Positions 46,205-55,140 of a stretch of DNA of 64,000 bases are shown here, one piece after another. Position 1 is the stretch's first letter; the number at the start of each line of letters is the position of its first letter. The stretch is from the NCBI RefSeq assembly GCF_026427355.1, contig NZ_CP102664.1, forward strand, positions 1,054,001-1,118,000, written 5' to 3'. Source of the stretch: Sphingobium sp. JS3065 (GTDB taxonomy: Bacteria > Pseudomonadota > Alphaproteobacteria > Sphingomonadales > Sphingomonadaceae). The position numbers were made by a program, and so were the translations under genes. The notes beneath the pieces are model-generated. The model did no database searches. It was not told the origin of the DNA and saw only the letters and a list, made by a program, of their open reading frames with translations.

Positions 46205-47326
46205 TTAGGAGTGGGGTGCCTCGTCGATCCCGAACAAGCGCCAGAATCCGTCAATGAACGGCTGCAAGCTCTCCGGCCCGAGCGCGTCATCGACCACCTC
46301 GCCCAGATAGGCCGGGTCTTGCCACGCCGCATCCGTGAAATAATCGTCGCCGGTGATGACGCGGTATTCTCGTATGCCGGTCAACGTCGCCATCGCGACC
46401 CACGGCCCCTCGATGCCGAAACTTCTCAGGCGCGCGACCGCGCTGCGCGCCGCTCCGATCACCTGCTCATCGAAATACTTCCGCCAGATTATCTTCTGAC
46501 CGTCCTTGGTCCGTCCGATCGCCCAGGCGAAATCGACATAGCCGCGCCGGTGATTGACCGACCATGTGCGCACCGCCTGGCTGTCCTGGTCGATCGGCGA
46601 GTGGACGATCAGGCCGTCCAGACCGACCACCATGTCTATCCCGCCGCTGACGCGCGGCGGCAGAACCGCCGTCTCGCGCGTTACGCGGATGTCGCGCGCC
46701 TCGCGCAGAACCGACAGGGGCGCGACGGTCAGAACCGCGGCCGGCGCTTCGGCCAGGCGGCACGGCATGTCCTTCCCGGTTGTCGCCTCGACGGCCCGGT
46801 GATGAAGATCCCGGATCTTGCGCGGCATCTCGTCCGAGGCCGCGAACGCCTGGCGCAGCTCGCCGGTGCTCATCTCGTAATTCCCCCGACTGTTCCGGCC
46901 ATAGAAGCGGCTGCTCTTGCTGTAGGTGACGCGGTGCGGCGCGACGGTGCTGGCGCCCACGCGCATCACGAGGACGACCGCTCCGCTCGCCAGTGTGATT
47001 GTCTGCACCCGGAACTGCGGAACACGAGGATCGACGCAGTTTCGCAGTTGGTCCTCGATACGCAGCAGATCGGTATCCAACGTGGCGGCGGAGATACCGA
47101 CGATTTCGGCGGCGACGCCATTGCCATCTTCCCGCACCCCGATGACCATATCCCCGCCGTCCGTATTGGCGAAGGCGGTCACGTCGGCGAGGAAGTCCTT
47201 CACGGCCTTCTCGCCCGCGCCGGGAAAGGTCAGCTTGAAGTCAAGGCTGCGCCCTTCAGACCGACCGTAGGTCACTAAGGCTTCGAGGTCGGCGACTCCG
47301 ATTTGGTCGAGCGGCTTGTCAATCAT
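46205..47326 (-). CDS. AlbA_2/Schlafen-like ATP-binding domain protein
   Basis: The 373-residue protein begins with an AlbA_2 domain: SLDFKLTFPGAGEKAVKDFL then ADVTAFANTDGGDMVIGVRE, followed by VQTITLASGAVVLVMRVG and HRVTYSKSSRFYGRNSRGNY. The C-terminal half (VVGLDGLIVHSPIDQDSQAV, YVDFAWAIGRTKDG) has no family I recognise. Such proteins are frequent in defence islands, with function mostly unknown. It is convergent with qatD (stops 5 bp apart). The ATG at 47324-47326 is the likely start. Confidence 0.8.
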   Translation of the reverse strand: MIDKPLDQIGVADLEALVTYGRSEGRSLDFKLTFPGAGEKAVKDFLADVTAFANTDGGDMVIGVREDGNGVAAEIVGISAATLDTDLLRIEDQLRNCVDPRVPQFRVQTITLASGAVVLVMRVGASTVAPHRVTYSKSSRFYGRNSRGNYEMSTGELRQAFAASDEMPRKIRDLHHRAVEATTGKDMPCRLAEAPAAVLTVAPLSVLREARDIRVTRETAVLPPRVSGGIDMVVGLDGLIVHSPIDQDSQAVRTWSVNHRRGYVDFAWAIGRTKDGQKIIWRKYFDEQVIGAARSAVARLRSFGIEGPWVAMATLTGIREYRVITGDDYFTDAAWQDPAYLGEVVDDALGPESLQPFIDGFWRLFGIDEAPHS

Positions 47327-47740
47327 GTCGTCGCTTATCACGAGGATAGCGAGGACTGAAAAGGGGAACGCCTTCCCCTGCTGACGAGCCCACGCGGGTC
47401 TCGCCAGACCCCTTCGAGCGGGGGCACCCCGCAACGCCCCGCGGGCGGCGTGTCCACGCCGAACCGTAAATCCGCCTCGGCGGATTTGTGTCTTCCTAGG
47501 CTGCGGAGATCGGGCCAGGGCTGCGCCGGCCCGATCGCGTTGTTGTGGTCTCCCCGTCGGTGGGGTGGGCGACGCTTCCCTTTAGGCCCGCCGCGCCGGG
47601 CCGCAACGCGCGCGGGGCGCGCTTACCTTCTCTGCGTTCCGGCCCTTCGGGTGCTGCCCGGCTCCGCCGGCGGGCCTGCCGGTCCGCTCCTTCGCCGCCC
47701 ACCCCATTCCGGGGTGAGTGCGGTTTGAAGGAGAAGTGTG
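47327..47740. other. non-coding region between the AlbA_2 gene and parB
   Basis: About 410 bp, very G+C-rich, no credible gene; an open frame at 47450-47728 is arginine/proline-rich filler. It holds a perfect palindrome AAATCCGCC/GGCGGATTT (47468-47476 with 47479-47487, loop TC) and the 15-mer GTTGTGGTCTCCCCG (47542-47556), also found upstream of alpA in the left element. The parB promoter must be here. Confidence 0.5.
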
Positions 47741-49810
47741 ATGAACGCTGTTACCCAAACCGTAGCCGCCGAGCCTGTGTCGGGCGTCGAGATTTTCGTG
47801 CCGCTCGCCAAGCTCAAGAAGTCCCCGCGCAATGCCCGCAAGGTGCCACATGGGGAAGCCGCCGTCGAGGCGCTGGCCGCTTCGATCCAGCACAAGGGGC
47901 TGATCCAGAACCTTGTCATCGAGCCGGAGGTCAGGGAGGACGGGACGCAGACCGGCTATTACCTCGTTACCGCTGGCGAAGGCCGCAGGCTGGCGATGCT
48001 GCTGCGCGCCAAGCGCAAGCAGATCAAGAAGTCGGAACCCGTGCGCTGCTGGCTGGATACGGCCAATGACCCGTCCGAAATCAGTCTGGACGAGAACGTG
48101 ACCCGGACGCCGATGCACCCCGCTGACCAGTTCGAGCGGTTCGCGGAGCTTTCCAACAACAAGGGTTGGGGGGCGCAAGAGATCGGCGCACGGTTCGGCG
48201 TGTCGGCCGCTGTGGTGAAGCAGCGGCTTCGCTTGGGCGCTGTCAGCCCGAAGCTGTTGCAGGTCTATCGTGAGGATGGCCTTACGCTGGACCAGCTTAT
48301 GGCCTTCGCCATCACCGAGGACCACGCCCGGCAGGAGCAGGTGTTCGAGGGACTGCATCATAATCGCGAGCCGTGGATCATCCGGCGCGATATGACCGCC
48401 GCCAACGTGCCCGCCGCCGACCGGCGCGCGGTGTTCGTCGGGGCCGACGCCTATATCGAGGCGGGTGGCAATATCATCCGCGACCTGTTCAGCGAGGACC
48501 GGGGTGGTTTCTTCGAGGATGCGGGCTTGCTCGACATGCTCGCCGCCGAGAAGCTGCGCGAGATCGCGGGCGAGGTTCAGGCCGAGGGCTGGAAATGGAC
48601 CGAGGCGCATATCGACTATCCCCACGCCCACGGGATGCGGCGCTTCTATCCGCAGACCATCGCACTGTCCGACGAGGACGAGGCGCGGCTGGAGGCGCTG
48701 TCCACCGAGCATGACGAGCTTGCCGAAGGCTATTCGTCCTATGACGAGATGCCCGAGAACGTGGCCGAGAAGCTGGAAGCGATTTCCGACGAGATCGACA
48801 CAATTTCGGCAAAGCGGTTCGCCTACGGCGCCAGCGTGATCGCGCATGGCGGCGCGTTCGTCGTCCTTCACCATGACGGCACGGTTAGGATCGAGCGCGG
48901 TTTCGTCCGGGCCGAGGATGAGGCGCTGGCCGATCCTCAGCCCGAGGATGAGGGCGAAGGCGAAGCCATCGACCCGGAGGCCGTGGAGGACGAGCAGGCC
49001 GAGGACGGCGATGAGGACGTGCAGGAGATCGAGGAAGAGGACGAGGAACCGGGCAAGCCGATTTCCGACAGCCTCACCCGCGACCTGTCCGCCCACCGGA
49101 CGCTGGCCTTGCGTGTCGCCCTTGGCAAGCGGCCCGACATGGCGCTGATCGCCATGACCCACACGCTTACGGCGCAGTTGTTCTACAGCTATGCCGAGGC
49201 CGGTTGCCTTGAGGTTCGTCCGACCGTGACGCCGCTTGGCAGCCACGCGGACGGGATCGAGGACACCCCCTTGGCGGCGCGCGCGAGCGAGCAACACGAG
49301 GCGTGGGCCGAGCGGATGCCGCGCGATGTGGCGGACCTGTGGGGCTTCATCGTCGGGCTGGACGATGGGAAGCGGCTGGCGCTGCTGGCGCATTGCGCGT
49401 CTCGCACCGTCAATGCGCTGCGCCTGCCGTGGGACCGCAAGCCCCGTTCGCTGCAAACGGCGGACAGGCTGGCGACCGCGCTGGCGCTGGACGTGGCGAA
49501 GGACTGGACGCCTACCGTGGACAGCTACCTTGGCCGCGTCACCAAGGCGCATATCGTCGAGGCCGTTGCCGAAGGCGTGTCGGAGGAAGCCGCAGGCCGC
49601 ATCGCCGACATGAAGAAGCCGGACATGGTGCAGACCGCCGAGCAGCTTCTGGCAGGGACCGGCTGGCTTCCCGCCGTGCTGCGGACACCCGAGCCGGAGC
49701 AGCCCGCGCCCGTCGAGGACGTGGGAAGCGTGGAGCAGCCGTCCGAAGCGGAGGCTCCCGATACCGAAGCGGAGGACGGCGAAGCGTCCTTTGCCGTCGC
49801 CGCCGAATAG
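47741..49810 (+). CDS. ParB/Spo0J-like protein of the conjugative element
   Basis: A 689-residue protein with an N-terminal ParB-like nuclease/CTPase domain (FVPLAKLKKSPRNARKVPHG, then YYLVTAGEGRRLAMLLRAKR and ISLDENVTRTPMHPADQFE) and an HTH (WGAQEIGARFGVSAAVVKQR). The large C-terminal part, of unknown fold, contains an acidic run near residue 420-440. Such long ParB-like proteins head the backbone of alphaproteobacterial elements, upstream of DUF736 and DUF932 genes. The ATG at 47741 is preceded by GAAGGAGA; a GTG three bases earlier is possible. Confidence 0.88.
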   Translation: MNAVTQTVAAEPVSGVEIFVPLAKLKKSPRNARKVPHGEAAVEALAASIQHKGLIQNLVIEPEVREDGTQTGYYLVTAGEGRRLAMLLRAKRKQIKKSEPVRCWLDTANDPSEISLDENVTRTPMHPADQFERFAELSNNKGWGAQEIGARFGVSAAVVKQRLRLGAVSPKLLQVYREDGLTLDQLMAFAITEDHARQEQVFEGLHHNREPWIIRRDMTAANVPAADRRAVFVGADAYIEAGGNIIRDLFSEDRGGFFEDAGLLDMLAAEKLREIAGEVQAEGWKWTEAHIDYPHAHGMRRFYPQTIALSDEDEARLEALSTEHDELAEGYSSYDEMPENVAEKLEAISDEIDTISAKRFAYGASVIAHGGAFVVLHHDGTVRIERGFVRAEDEALADPQPEDEGEGEAIDPEAVEDEQAEDGDEDVQEIEEEDEEPGKPISDSLTRDLSAHRTLALRVALGKRPDMALIAMTHTLTAQLFYSYAEAGCLEVRPTVTPLGSHADGIEDTPLAARASEQHEAWAERMPRDVADLWGFIVGLDDGKRLALLAHCASRTVNALRLPWDRKPRSLQTADRLATALALDVAKDWTPTVDSYLGRVTKAHIVEAVAEGVSEEAAGRIADMKKPDMVQTAEQLLAGTGWLPAVLRTPEPEQPAPVEDVGSVEQPSEAEAPDTEAEDGEASFAVAAE

Positions 49811-49870
49811 CGGCATCTGGCCGGGGCCGCGCGAGCGGTCCCGGCCTTCCCCTTCGACCGGCGAAAAATC

Positions 49871-49906
49871 GCGGCCGCGCCCGTTGGGGCGCGGCCGCTT
49901 TCGTTT
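49871..49906 (+). terminator. rho-independent terminator after parB
   Basis: Perfect 12-bp stem GCGGCCGCGCCC/GGGCGCGGCCGC with loop GTTG, followed by TTTCGTTT. Confidence 0.88.
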
Positions 49907-50472
49907 GGCAAACGCACGACCGTCCCAAGGGAGGCGCAACGCGGGTAGCGGATTGACGAGCAGCGTCTTGGCGACCATCTCGCCGATTGACCTTGTCAGG
50001 CCCAGGAGGCGGGGTCGCGTCGCGACGACGATATTGGCGTTCGGCGGCTGCAAATCCCGGGTCGCATTCGACGTATGTCTGTCGAGGTTGCAGGGCGTCG
50101 GTTGCTCCTGTCATCCCATGATCGCCTTCGTTGTCGGTCGTTTGCTGATCGCGCGGTTCAGCACAGCAGCCATTTTCCGCCTGTCAGGTCGCGAGGTGCG
50201 CCAAGGCGTCTAGTTTCGGCTTCGGCATGACCGCGCGGCCTTTCGATTGGCTTGATCTAACCGGGGCCGGCTTCGCCTTGCTCGACCTGGCGCAACGCCG
50301 CCGCGCGGCTTTTTTCCGCCGCCTCCGGCTTTGCATCGCGAAGCAAAAAAGCCGCGTGTCGCCATCCTCCGCTGTGCTCCGGCCGCAAGCGGTGCGCGTC
50401 CGATCATCCCCGCTTCACCGATCGCCATCGAGGCCGCGGCGGTCGCGGCCCGAGAGCGAAAGGAACTTTGAC
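49907..50472. other. long non-coding region with a large hairpin
   Basis: More than 550 bp between the parB terminator and the DUF736 gene with no supported gene. A 12-bp perfect inverted repeat CGCGGCTTTTTT (50304-50315) and AAAAAAGCCGCG (50345-50356) encloses a smaller GCTT/AAGC pair. It may be a leading-region signal or a bidirectional terminator. Confidence 0.5.
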
Positions 50473-50772
50473 ATGGCGACCATCGGCACCTTCACCCAGG
50501 CAGGCAATGGCTCCTTCACCGGAACCATCAAGACGCTCACCCTCAACGCCAAGGCTACCCTCCGGCCGATCGACAAGGAAAGCGAGAAGGCCCCCGACTA
50601 CCGCCTCGCGGTCGGCTCCGTCGAGTGCGGCGCGGGATGGAAGAAGACCAGCCGCGAAAACCGCGACTACGTCTCGGTCAAGCTGGACGATCCCACCTTC
50701 CCGGCCCCGATCTACGCCACTCTGTCCGAGACCGAGACCGCCGGCGAATACGCGCTGATCTGGTCCCGCTGA
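50473..50772 (+). CDS. DUF736-family protein, first copy
   Basis: This 99-residue protein opens [20 protein letters not shown] and contains [20 protein letters not shown] and [20 protein letters not shown], the DUF736 pattern. The family is almost confined to conjugative elements of proteobacteria; its function is unknown. The ATG at 50473 is used instead of the longer frame from 50227, which reads through the hairpin region. Confidence 0.93.
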   Translation: MATIGTFTQAGNGSFTGTIKTLTLNAKATLRPIDKESEKAPDYRLAVGSVECGAGWKKTSRENRDYVSVKLDDPTFPAPIYATLSETETAGEYALIWSR

Positions 50773-50781
50773 CCCCGACAC

Positions 50782-50810
50782 GGCGCCCCGCTTCATTGGA
50801 GCGGGGCGCC
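50782..50810 (+). terminator. hairpin terminator after DUF736
   Basis: GGCGCCCCGCT/AGCGGGGCGCC stem, loop TCATTGG, 10 bp after the stop codon; weak T-run in the tail (TTCGTGCGTTTGTT). Confidence 0.75.
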
Positions 50811-51060
50811 TTCGTGCGTTTGTTACGCCGGTTATCAAAAGCGGACGGGCCAGCCGGCCCGGCATGTTGTCAGAGGTGCTTGGGGCGCTGCCCCCAGCGC
50901 CCTTCGGAGCGGCTTCCGCCCAGCTTCCTCCACGCTGCGCGTTCCGTGCAGCCGGTTCCCCGCGAAGCCGCCCACTCCGGTTGCACCCCCGGTCTCGCCG
51001 ACGGGCAGGGTTTCAGCGCGGCGCTCCGCTGCGCGGAAACCCAAGCCCAAGGAGGCTAAA

Positions 51061-51903
51061 ATGCACTACCAGCTTGCCACCCGGTTCGGCCGCAACGCCC
51101 ACCAGATTAGCGGTCGAGAGCCGCTCGACAACGAGGCGCTGTATCGCCACGTCCCGTCAATCTTCGCCCGTGAGGCGCACGACAGCCGGTCGGATCGCTA
51201 CGTCTATGTCCCGACCATCGACATCGTGGAGGGGCTGCGCCGGGAAGGATGGTTCCCGTTCTTCGCGGTCCAGTCGGTTCCGCGCGACGGCAGCCGCCAC
51301 GGCCACGCCAAGCATATGCTGCGCCTGCGCCGGGACGACGGCATCGGCAAGCCGGAGGCCGCCGAAGTCATCATCGTGAATAGCCATGACGGGACCAGCG
51401 CCTATCAGATGTTTGCCGGGATGCTGCGCTTCGTCTGCACCAACAGCATGATCGCAGGTGAGCGGTTTGAGGAAGTCCGTGTGCCGCACAAAGGCAATAT
51501 CGAGCACGACATCATCGAGGGCGTATTCACCGTCGCCGAGGACTTCCCCCGGCTGATCGACGCCAGCGAGTCGATGAAGGCGATCCAGCTTTCGCCGGAT
51601 GAGCAGCGCTTGCTTGGCGAAGTTAGCCTTGTTGCGCGCTATGGCGACGACGAAAGCCCTGTTCGGCCCGAACAGATCATCGAGCCGCGCCGCCGTGATG
51701 ACATGGACCGCAGCCTGTGGACCACGTTCAACGTCATTCAGGAGAATGTCGTTCGAGGCGGATTGCAGGGCCGCAAGCGCAACGCCGAGGGCCGTATCCG
51801 CCACGCGCAGACCCGCGCGATCAACGGCATCGACCAGAATGTGACGCTCAACCGCGCGCTCTGGACGCTGGCCGAAGGGATGCAGCGCCTCAAAGCGGCC
51901 TGA
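51061..51903 (+). CDS. DUF932-family protein
   Basis: This 280-residue protein starts MHYQLATRFGRNAHQISG and includes FFAVQSVPRDGSRHGHAKHM then LRLRR, VIIVNSHDGTSAYQMFAGML and RFVCTNSMIAGERF, the DUF932 (phage/plasmid-like) pattern. Members accompany ParB and DUF736 genes in conjugative elements; no activity is established. The ATG at 51061 has AAGGAGG upstream. Confidence 0.92.
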   Translation: MHYQLATRFGRNAHQISGREPLDNEALYRHVPSIFAREAHDSRSDRYVYVPTIDIVEGLRREGWFPFFAVQSVPRDGSRHGHAKHMLRLRRDDGIGKPEAAEVIIVNSHDGTSAYQMFAGMLRFVCTNSMIAGERFEEVRVPHKGNIEHDIIEGVFTVAEDFPRLIDASESMKAIQLSPDEQRLLGEVSLVARYGDDESPVRPEQIIEPRRRDDMDRSLWTTFNVIQENVVRGGLQGRKRNAEGRIRHAQTRAINGIDQNVTLNRALWTLAEGMQRLKAA

Positions 51904-51914
51904 CCCATAACTAC

Positions 51915-51941
51915 CGCAGGGCCGGAGTTTCCGGCCCTGCG
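51915..51941 (+). terminator. hairpin terminator after DUF932
   Basis: CGCAGGGCCGG/CCGGCCCTGCG stem with loop AGTTT, 12 bp after the stop, followed by GCTTTGCCATTTT. Confidence 0.8.
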
Positions 51942-52064
51942 GCTTTGCCATTTTCGCGCCGATTCGCTGCGGCGGATCGGCGGCGGCCGCGCGTCCCGAA
52001 GGTCCGCGCGACCGCAAGCGCGCTCGCCGGGCTGCCGCCCGGCTCGCGCTCAAGTTCTGCGAAG

Positions 52065-52292
52065 CTAGTCAGTCTCGGACGGATCGGGTTCGGCGACAAG
52101 ATCGGCGGGCGTGACACCAAGCGCAGAGGCCAAGTGAAACAAGGTGACGACGGTTGGATTGCGCCGGCCGCGCTCCAAATCGCTGACATATTGCTGCGTA
52201 AAGCCAGACGTCTCGGCAAAGCGCTCCTGGGTAAAGCCCTTATCCTTTCTCAGCTTGGCGAAGTTCAGTCCTACCAGGCGGCGCATGTCCAT
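52065..52292 (-). CDS. small XRE-family transcriptional regulator
   Basis: This 75-residue single-domain Cro/CI-type HTH protein reads NFAKLRKDKGFTQERFAETS, then GFTQQYVSDLERGRRNPTVV. A second in-frame ATG lies two codons in. It is divergent from the regulator at 52463 and could control element genes on both sides. Confidence 0.88.
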   Translation of the reverse strand: MDMRRLVGLNFAKLRKDKGFTQERFAETSGFTQQYVSDLERGRRNPTVVTLFHLASALGVTPADLVAEPDPSETD

Positions 52293-52462
52293 GCGCGCGA
52301 CGCTGGACGATACATCTCATCCGGTTTATCCCATATCAGTTGTATCGGTTGGAGCGCGCCGTTCGTCGTTGCGAAAAGTGCGGTCAACGATGCAGGGCTT
52401 ACGCGTATCCGGTTCTGCAATTTGAGGTAAACTGGTTAACGGGCAACATGACGGGGGACGCC

Positions 52463-52735
52463 ATGAGCACCAACCAATTCGCCGATCGCGCGCCGGAGGT
52501 ATCGCAGCTCACGGCCTATGACGAAAGCCATCTCACTGTCTATTTGCGGCTGCTCGATGCGGACGAAGGAGGAGCGGACTGGCGCGAGGCGGCGGCCGCG
52601 ATCCTCGGTGTGGACGCAGCCGCCGAGCCGCAACGAGCCAAGGCGATGCACGATAGCCACCTTGCTCGCGCGCGGTGGATGACGGACGTGGGTTACGCGC
52701 ATCTACTCGGCTGCGAGCGCCCGCTAAGGCATTAA
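52463..52735 (+). CDS. small DNA-binding-type protein common in alphaproteobacterial elements
   Basis: A 90-residue protein whose core reads SHLTVYLRLLDADEGGADWR, then EAAAAILGVDAA and DSHLARARWMTDVGYAHLL. This pattern is frequent in conjugative elements next to DUF2285 and HTH proteins and is often annotated as a DNA-binding-domain protein; the molecular role is unknown. The start at 52463 is favoured by GGGGGA; an ATG at 52448 is an alternative. Confidence 0.75.
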   Translation: MSTNQFADRAPEVSQLTAYDESHLTVYLRLLDADEGGADWREAAAAILGVDAAAEPQRAKAMHDSHLARARWMTDVGYAHLLGCERPLRH

Positions 52736-52880
52736 GTTTTAATCCATTTTGGTATCAATTCATTGCTTCCGTCGCAGCGCGCGCGGCATGGTTGAGCGCA
52801 ACCTTGGCGCTATCGTGCGTTGGTCGAGCCGGAGATGTTCATCCCCCGCAATCCGCCCTCAGTGCGGTTGGGAGGATGCC

Positions 52881-53664
52881 ATGCCGACGCCCCAGCGCCG
52901 GCGCGAGCGACGTGGCGGCAATCTGTCCGACGCGCTCGGTCGCGCCGATATAGCCGCCGAGTTTTTGCGGCGAAACCACACCTATCGCGCCGAACATGCG
53001 CAGATGCAGCAACGCATCGCCGACGGCGCCGTCGTCAAGAACGCCGCCGAGACGGCGTTCGCGCGGCGCTGGGGGTTATCCTTTCGCCACTGCGCCGGAT
53101 GACCTTTCAGACCCGGTCGTTTGGCGCCCGGAACTGACCGCCGTCACGGTCATTCTCGACGCCGCGCCGGATGGATTCGAGACCGCCGCTCCGGTCGATC
53201 CGCGCGCACTCGGCGCGCTGCTCGCCGACCTAGCCGGGATCGATGGACGGCATGTTGTCGTCGCCGATGCGGCCGGCGAGCATCGGCTGTGGTTGCGTGA
53301 TTCGCAGCCTGGCCGCCCGCTCGCTGCCGTCATTCCGCTCGACAAGGATTTCATCACCCGCCTCGCCAGCCTGCTGCGTTTCCACCGTCGCCTGCTCGGC
53401 CGGGCGGCCGGGCCGCTACCGCGCGGCTGGCCGCTAACCGCCTATCGGCTGGCGCGGCTCGACCTGATGCTCCGCGCGCTCGACCTGCGCGATGAGGGCG
53501 CAACTTATCGCCAGATTGCGACGGCGCTGGGGCGCGACGACGCCACCCGACTATCGGCGAGTGACTGGAAAATGTCGGCGTCGCGCTCTTTCGTCGTGCG
53601 CCTTGTGCGCGACGGCATCGCCATGATGAACGGCGACTACCGCAAACTGCTCCGTATCCGCTGA
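52881..53664 (+). pseudogene. DUF2285 regulator split by a frameshift
   Basis: The first part (52881-53102) reads ADIAAEFLRRNHTYRAEHAQ ending AETAFARRWG, and the second continues in another frame as YPFATAPDDLSDPVVWRPEL and the DUF2285 C-terminus (LRALDLRDEGATYRQIATAL then DWKMSASRSFVVRLVRDGIA). The parts join if the G5 run at 53071-53075 had four G, so one inserted base breaks the gene. The upstream ribosome site GGGAGGA is intact. It may be a true lesion, a sequencing error, or rarely a programmed shift. Confidence 0.75.
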
Positions 53665-53792
53665 ATCAACCGTTTCGGCGACGCCCCGCAGGGGTGGTCG
53701 CATCCGTGCAGCCTCACATCTTCATACCCCACCCGGCCGCTTCTAGCCTGTCATTTACGCCTCCTGCCGCCACCGCCCGCAGGAGCCGTCAC

Positions 53793-54059
53793 TTGTCCGA
53801 TACGCCCACCAACCTGCCGCCCCGCTTCCTACGAACGCCGGAAGCCGCGCGGTTTCTCGGCCTCTCCGGCCGGACCCTTGAGAAGCACCGCTATTTCGGG
53901 ACCGGCCCAGCCTACCGCCGCATCGGCGGGCGGGTCGTCTATTCGGCTGATGACCTGCGCGCCTGGGCAGACATCGGTATCAAGCATTCGACCTCCGATC
54001 CGGGCCAGAACGACCTCATGCCGCGGGCGGATTCGGCCATCGCCCGGAGCCGGCGATGA
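53793..54059 (+). CDS. helix-turn-helix (excisionase/MerR-like) regulator
   Basis: This 88-residue protein has the core PPRFLRTPEAARFLGLSGRT, LEKHRYFGTGPAYRRIGGRV and VYSADDLRAWAD, a winged-HTH of the excisionase type. The proposed start is a TTG at 53793-53795 preceded by CAGGAG; the frame is open to 53694. Its stop overlaps the DUF2840 start by 4 bp. Confidence 0.82.
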   Translation: MSDTPTNLPPRFLRTPEAARFLGLSGRTLEKHRYFGTGPAYRRIGGRVVYSADDLRAWADIGIKHSTSDPGQNDLMPRADSAIARSRR

Positions 54060-54562
54060 CCGTCCCACCGTCACCCATGCGGCACCGCCAGCCGTCCGAA
54101 GACGGCATGACCCGCGTCGAGCTGACGTGGATCGAGAAGCGGATTGAGCACTGGATCAGGTTCGGCCGCGTCGCCTTGGACGAGATCGTTGACCGCCGCC
54201 GCCGCATCGTTCGCTTCCGCCCCGGCGCGATCTTCGCGTTCGTCCGCTGGGCGGCGAACGACTACGGCACAGTTAACTCGCGCATCGACATCGTGCGCGC
54301 GGTCGGCGCCGGGGAGTCTTTCACGACGCTGCCGTTCGTCCGGCCGGGCGGCGACATCCTGCTCAAGATCGAGGGATGGCCCAAGGTTAGCCAAGTGCTC
54401 GCCGCGATCGACGCGATCGAGGCGGCCGGCGTCGATCCGTGCGACGCCGCGCCGGATCATTGGCGGCACGTCCACAACCGCATCGCAGCCGGACAACCGC
54501 CGCGCCCCTATACGATGGAGCGCCATCGCGCGTGGCTCAAACGCCGGGAGATCGAGCGATGA
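54056..54562 (+). CDS. DUF2840-family protein
   Basis: This 168-residue protein contains RVELTWIEKRIEHWIRFGRV, FRPGAIFAFVRWAANDYGTV and LPFVRPGGDILLKIEGWPKV, the DUF2840 signature. It is found in conjugative elements between the HTH and TraF genes; function unknown. It overlaps both neighbours by 4 bp, so it is translationally coupled. Confidence 0.9.
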   Translation: MTVPPSPMRHRQPSEDGMTRVELTWIEKRIEHWIRFGRVALDEIVDRRRRIVRFRPGAIFAFVRWAANDYGTVNSRIDIVRAVGAGESFTTLPFVRPGGDILLKIEGWPKVSQVLAAIDAIEAAGVDPCDAAPDHWRHVHNRIAAGQPPRPYTMERHRAWLKRREIER

Positions 54563-55104
54563 CCCGCCGTGGATGGGCCATTGCGACGACCTCCGCCGCG
54601 TCGCTGTTCGGCGCGTCGTTCCTCGCCGTGGCGGTGTTCGATCCGCTCCCGCGCGTCGTCTGGAACGCCAGCGCGAGCGCGCCGATCGGACTTTATCGGA
54701 TCGAGCCGCTTCCCGATCCGCCGAACGGTGCGTTGGTCGCCGTGACGCCGCCACCGGCGCTGGCGCGCTGGCTGGCGGAGCGCGGCTATCTCGGTGAGCG
54801 CGTGCCGCTGTTGAAGCATGTCGCGGCGCGGCCGGGGCAGATCGTGTGCCGCATCAACGCAGTGGTGAGCATCGATGAACGGCCCGTCGTCGTCGCCCGG
54901 CCGCGTGACGGCCGGGGCCGGCCGCTGCCGGTCTGGCAAGGTTGCCGCACGCTGCGCGCCGGCGAGTTGCTGATGCTCAACCCGGACCACGCCGACAGCA
55001 TGGACGGTCGCTATTTCGGGCCGCTGCCGGCCTCGACCGTGCTCGGCCGCGCCGTCCCGATCCTCACCCGCGACTCCCCGACCGCGCCGCTCGTCTGGCG
55101 CTGA
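54559..55104 (+). CDS. traF: TraF-like S26 peptidase (conjugative transfer signal peptidase)
   Basis: This 181-residue S26-family peptidase matures the TrbC-type pilin in IncP-like systems. It has an N-terminal membrane helix, the serine motif NASASAPIGLY, the general-base lysine in LLKHVAARPGQIV, and the C-terminal DHADSMDGRYFGPLPASTVL of the TraF group. The start overlaps DUF2840 by 4 bp. Its likely substrate is the trbC product near 62 kb. Confidence 0.9.
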   Translation: MTRRGWAIATTSAASLFGASFLAVAVFDPLPRVVWNASASAPIGLYRIEPLPDPPNGALVAVTPPPALARWLAERGYLGERVPLLKHVAARPGQIVCRINAVVSIDERPVVVARPRDGRGRPLPVWQGCRTLRAGELLMLNPDHADSMDGRYFGPLPASTVLGRAVPILTRDSPTAPLVWR

Positions 55105-55140
55105 CCCGCTTCACCGCCTGCCAACCCAAAGGAGATCATC

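Noticed and set aside
47450..47728. 92-residue open frame before parB
   Set aside because: Pro/Arg-rich filler in a GC-rich leader that contains a palindrome; no ribosome site or family.
47582..50053. 823-residue frame antisense to the ParB-like gene
   Set aside because: Shadow; crosses two terminators and non-coding DNA, low-complexity composition.
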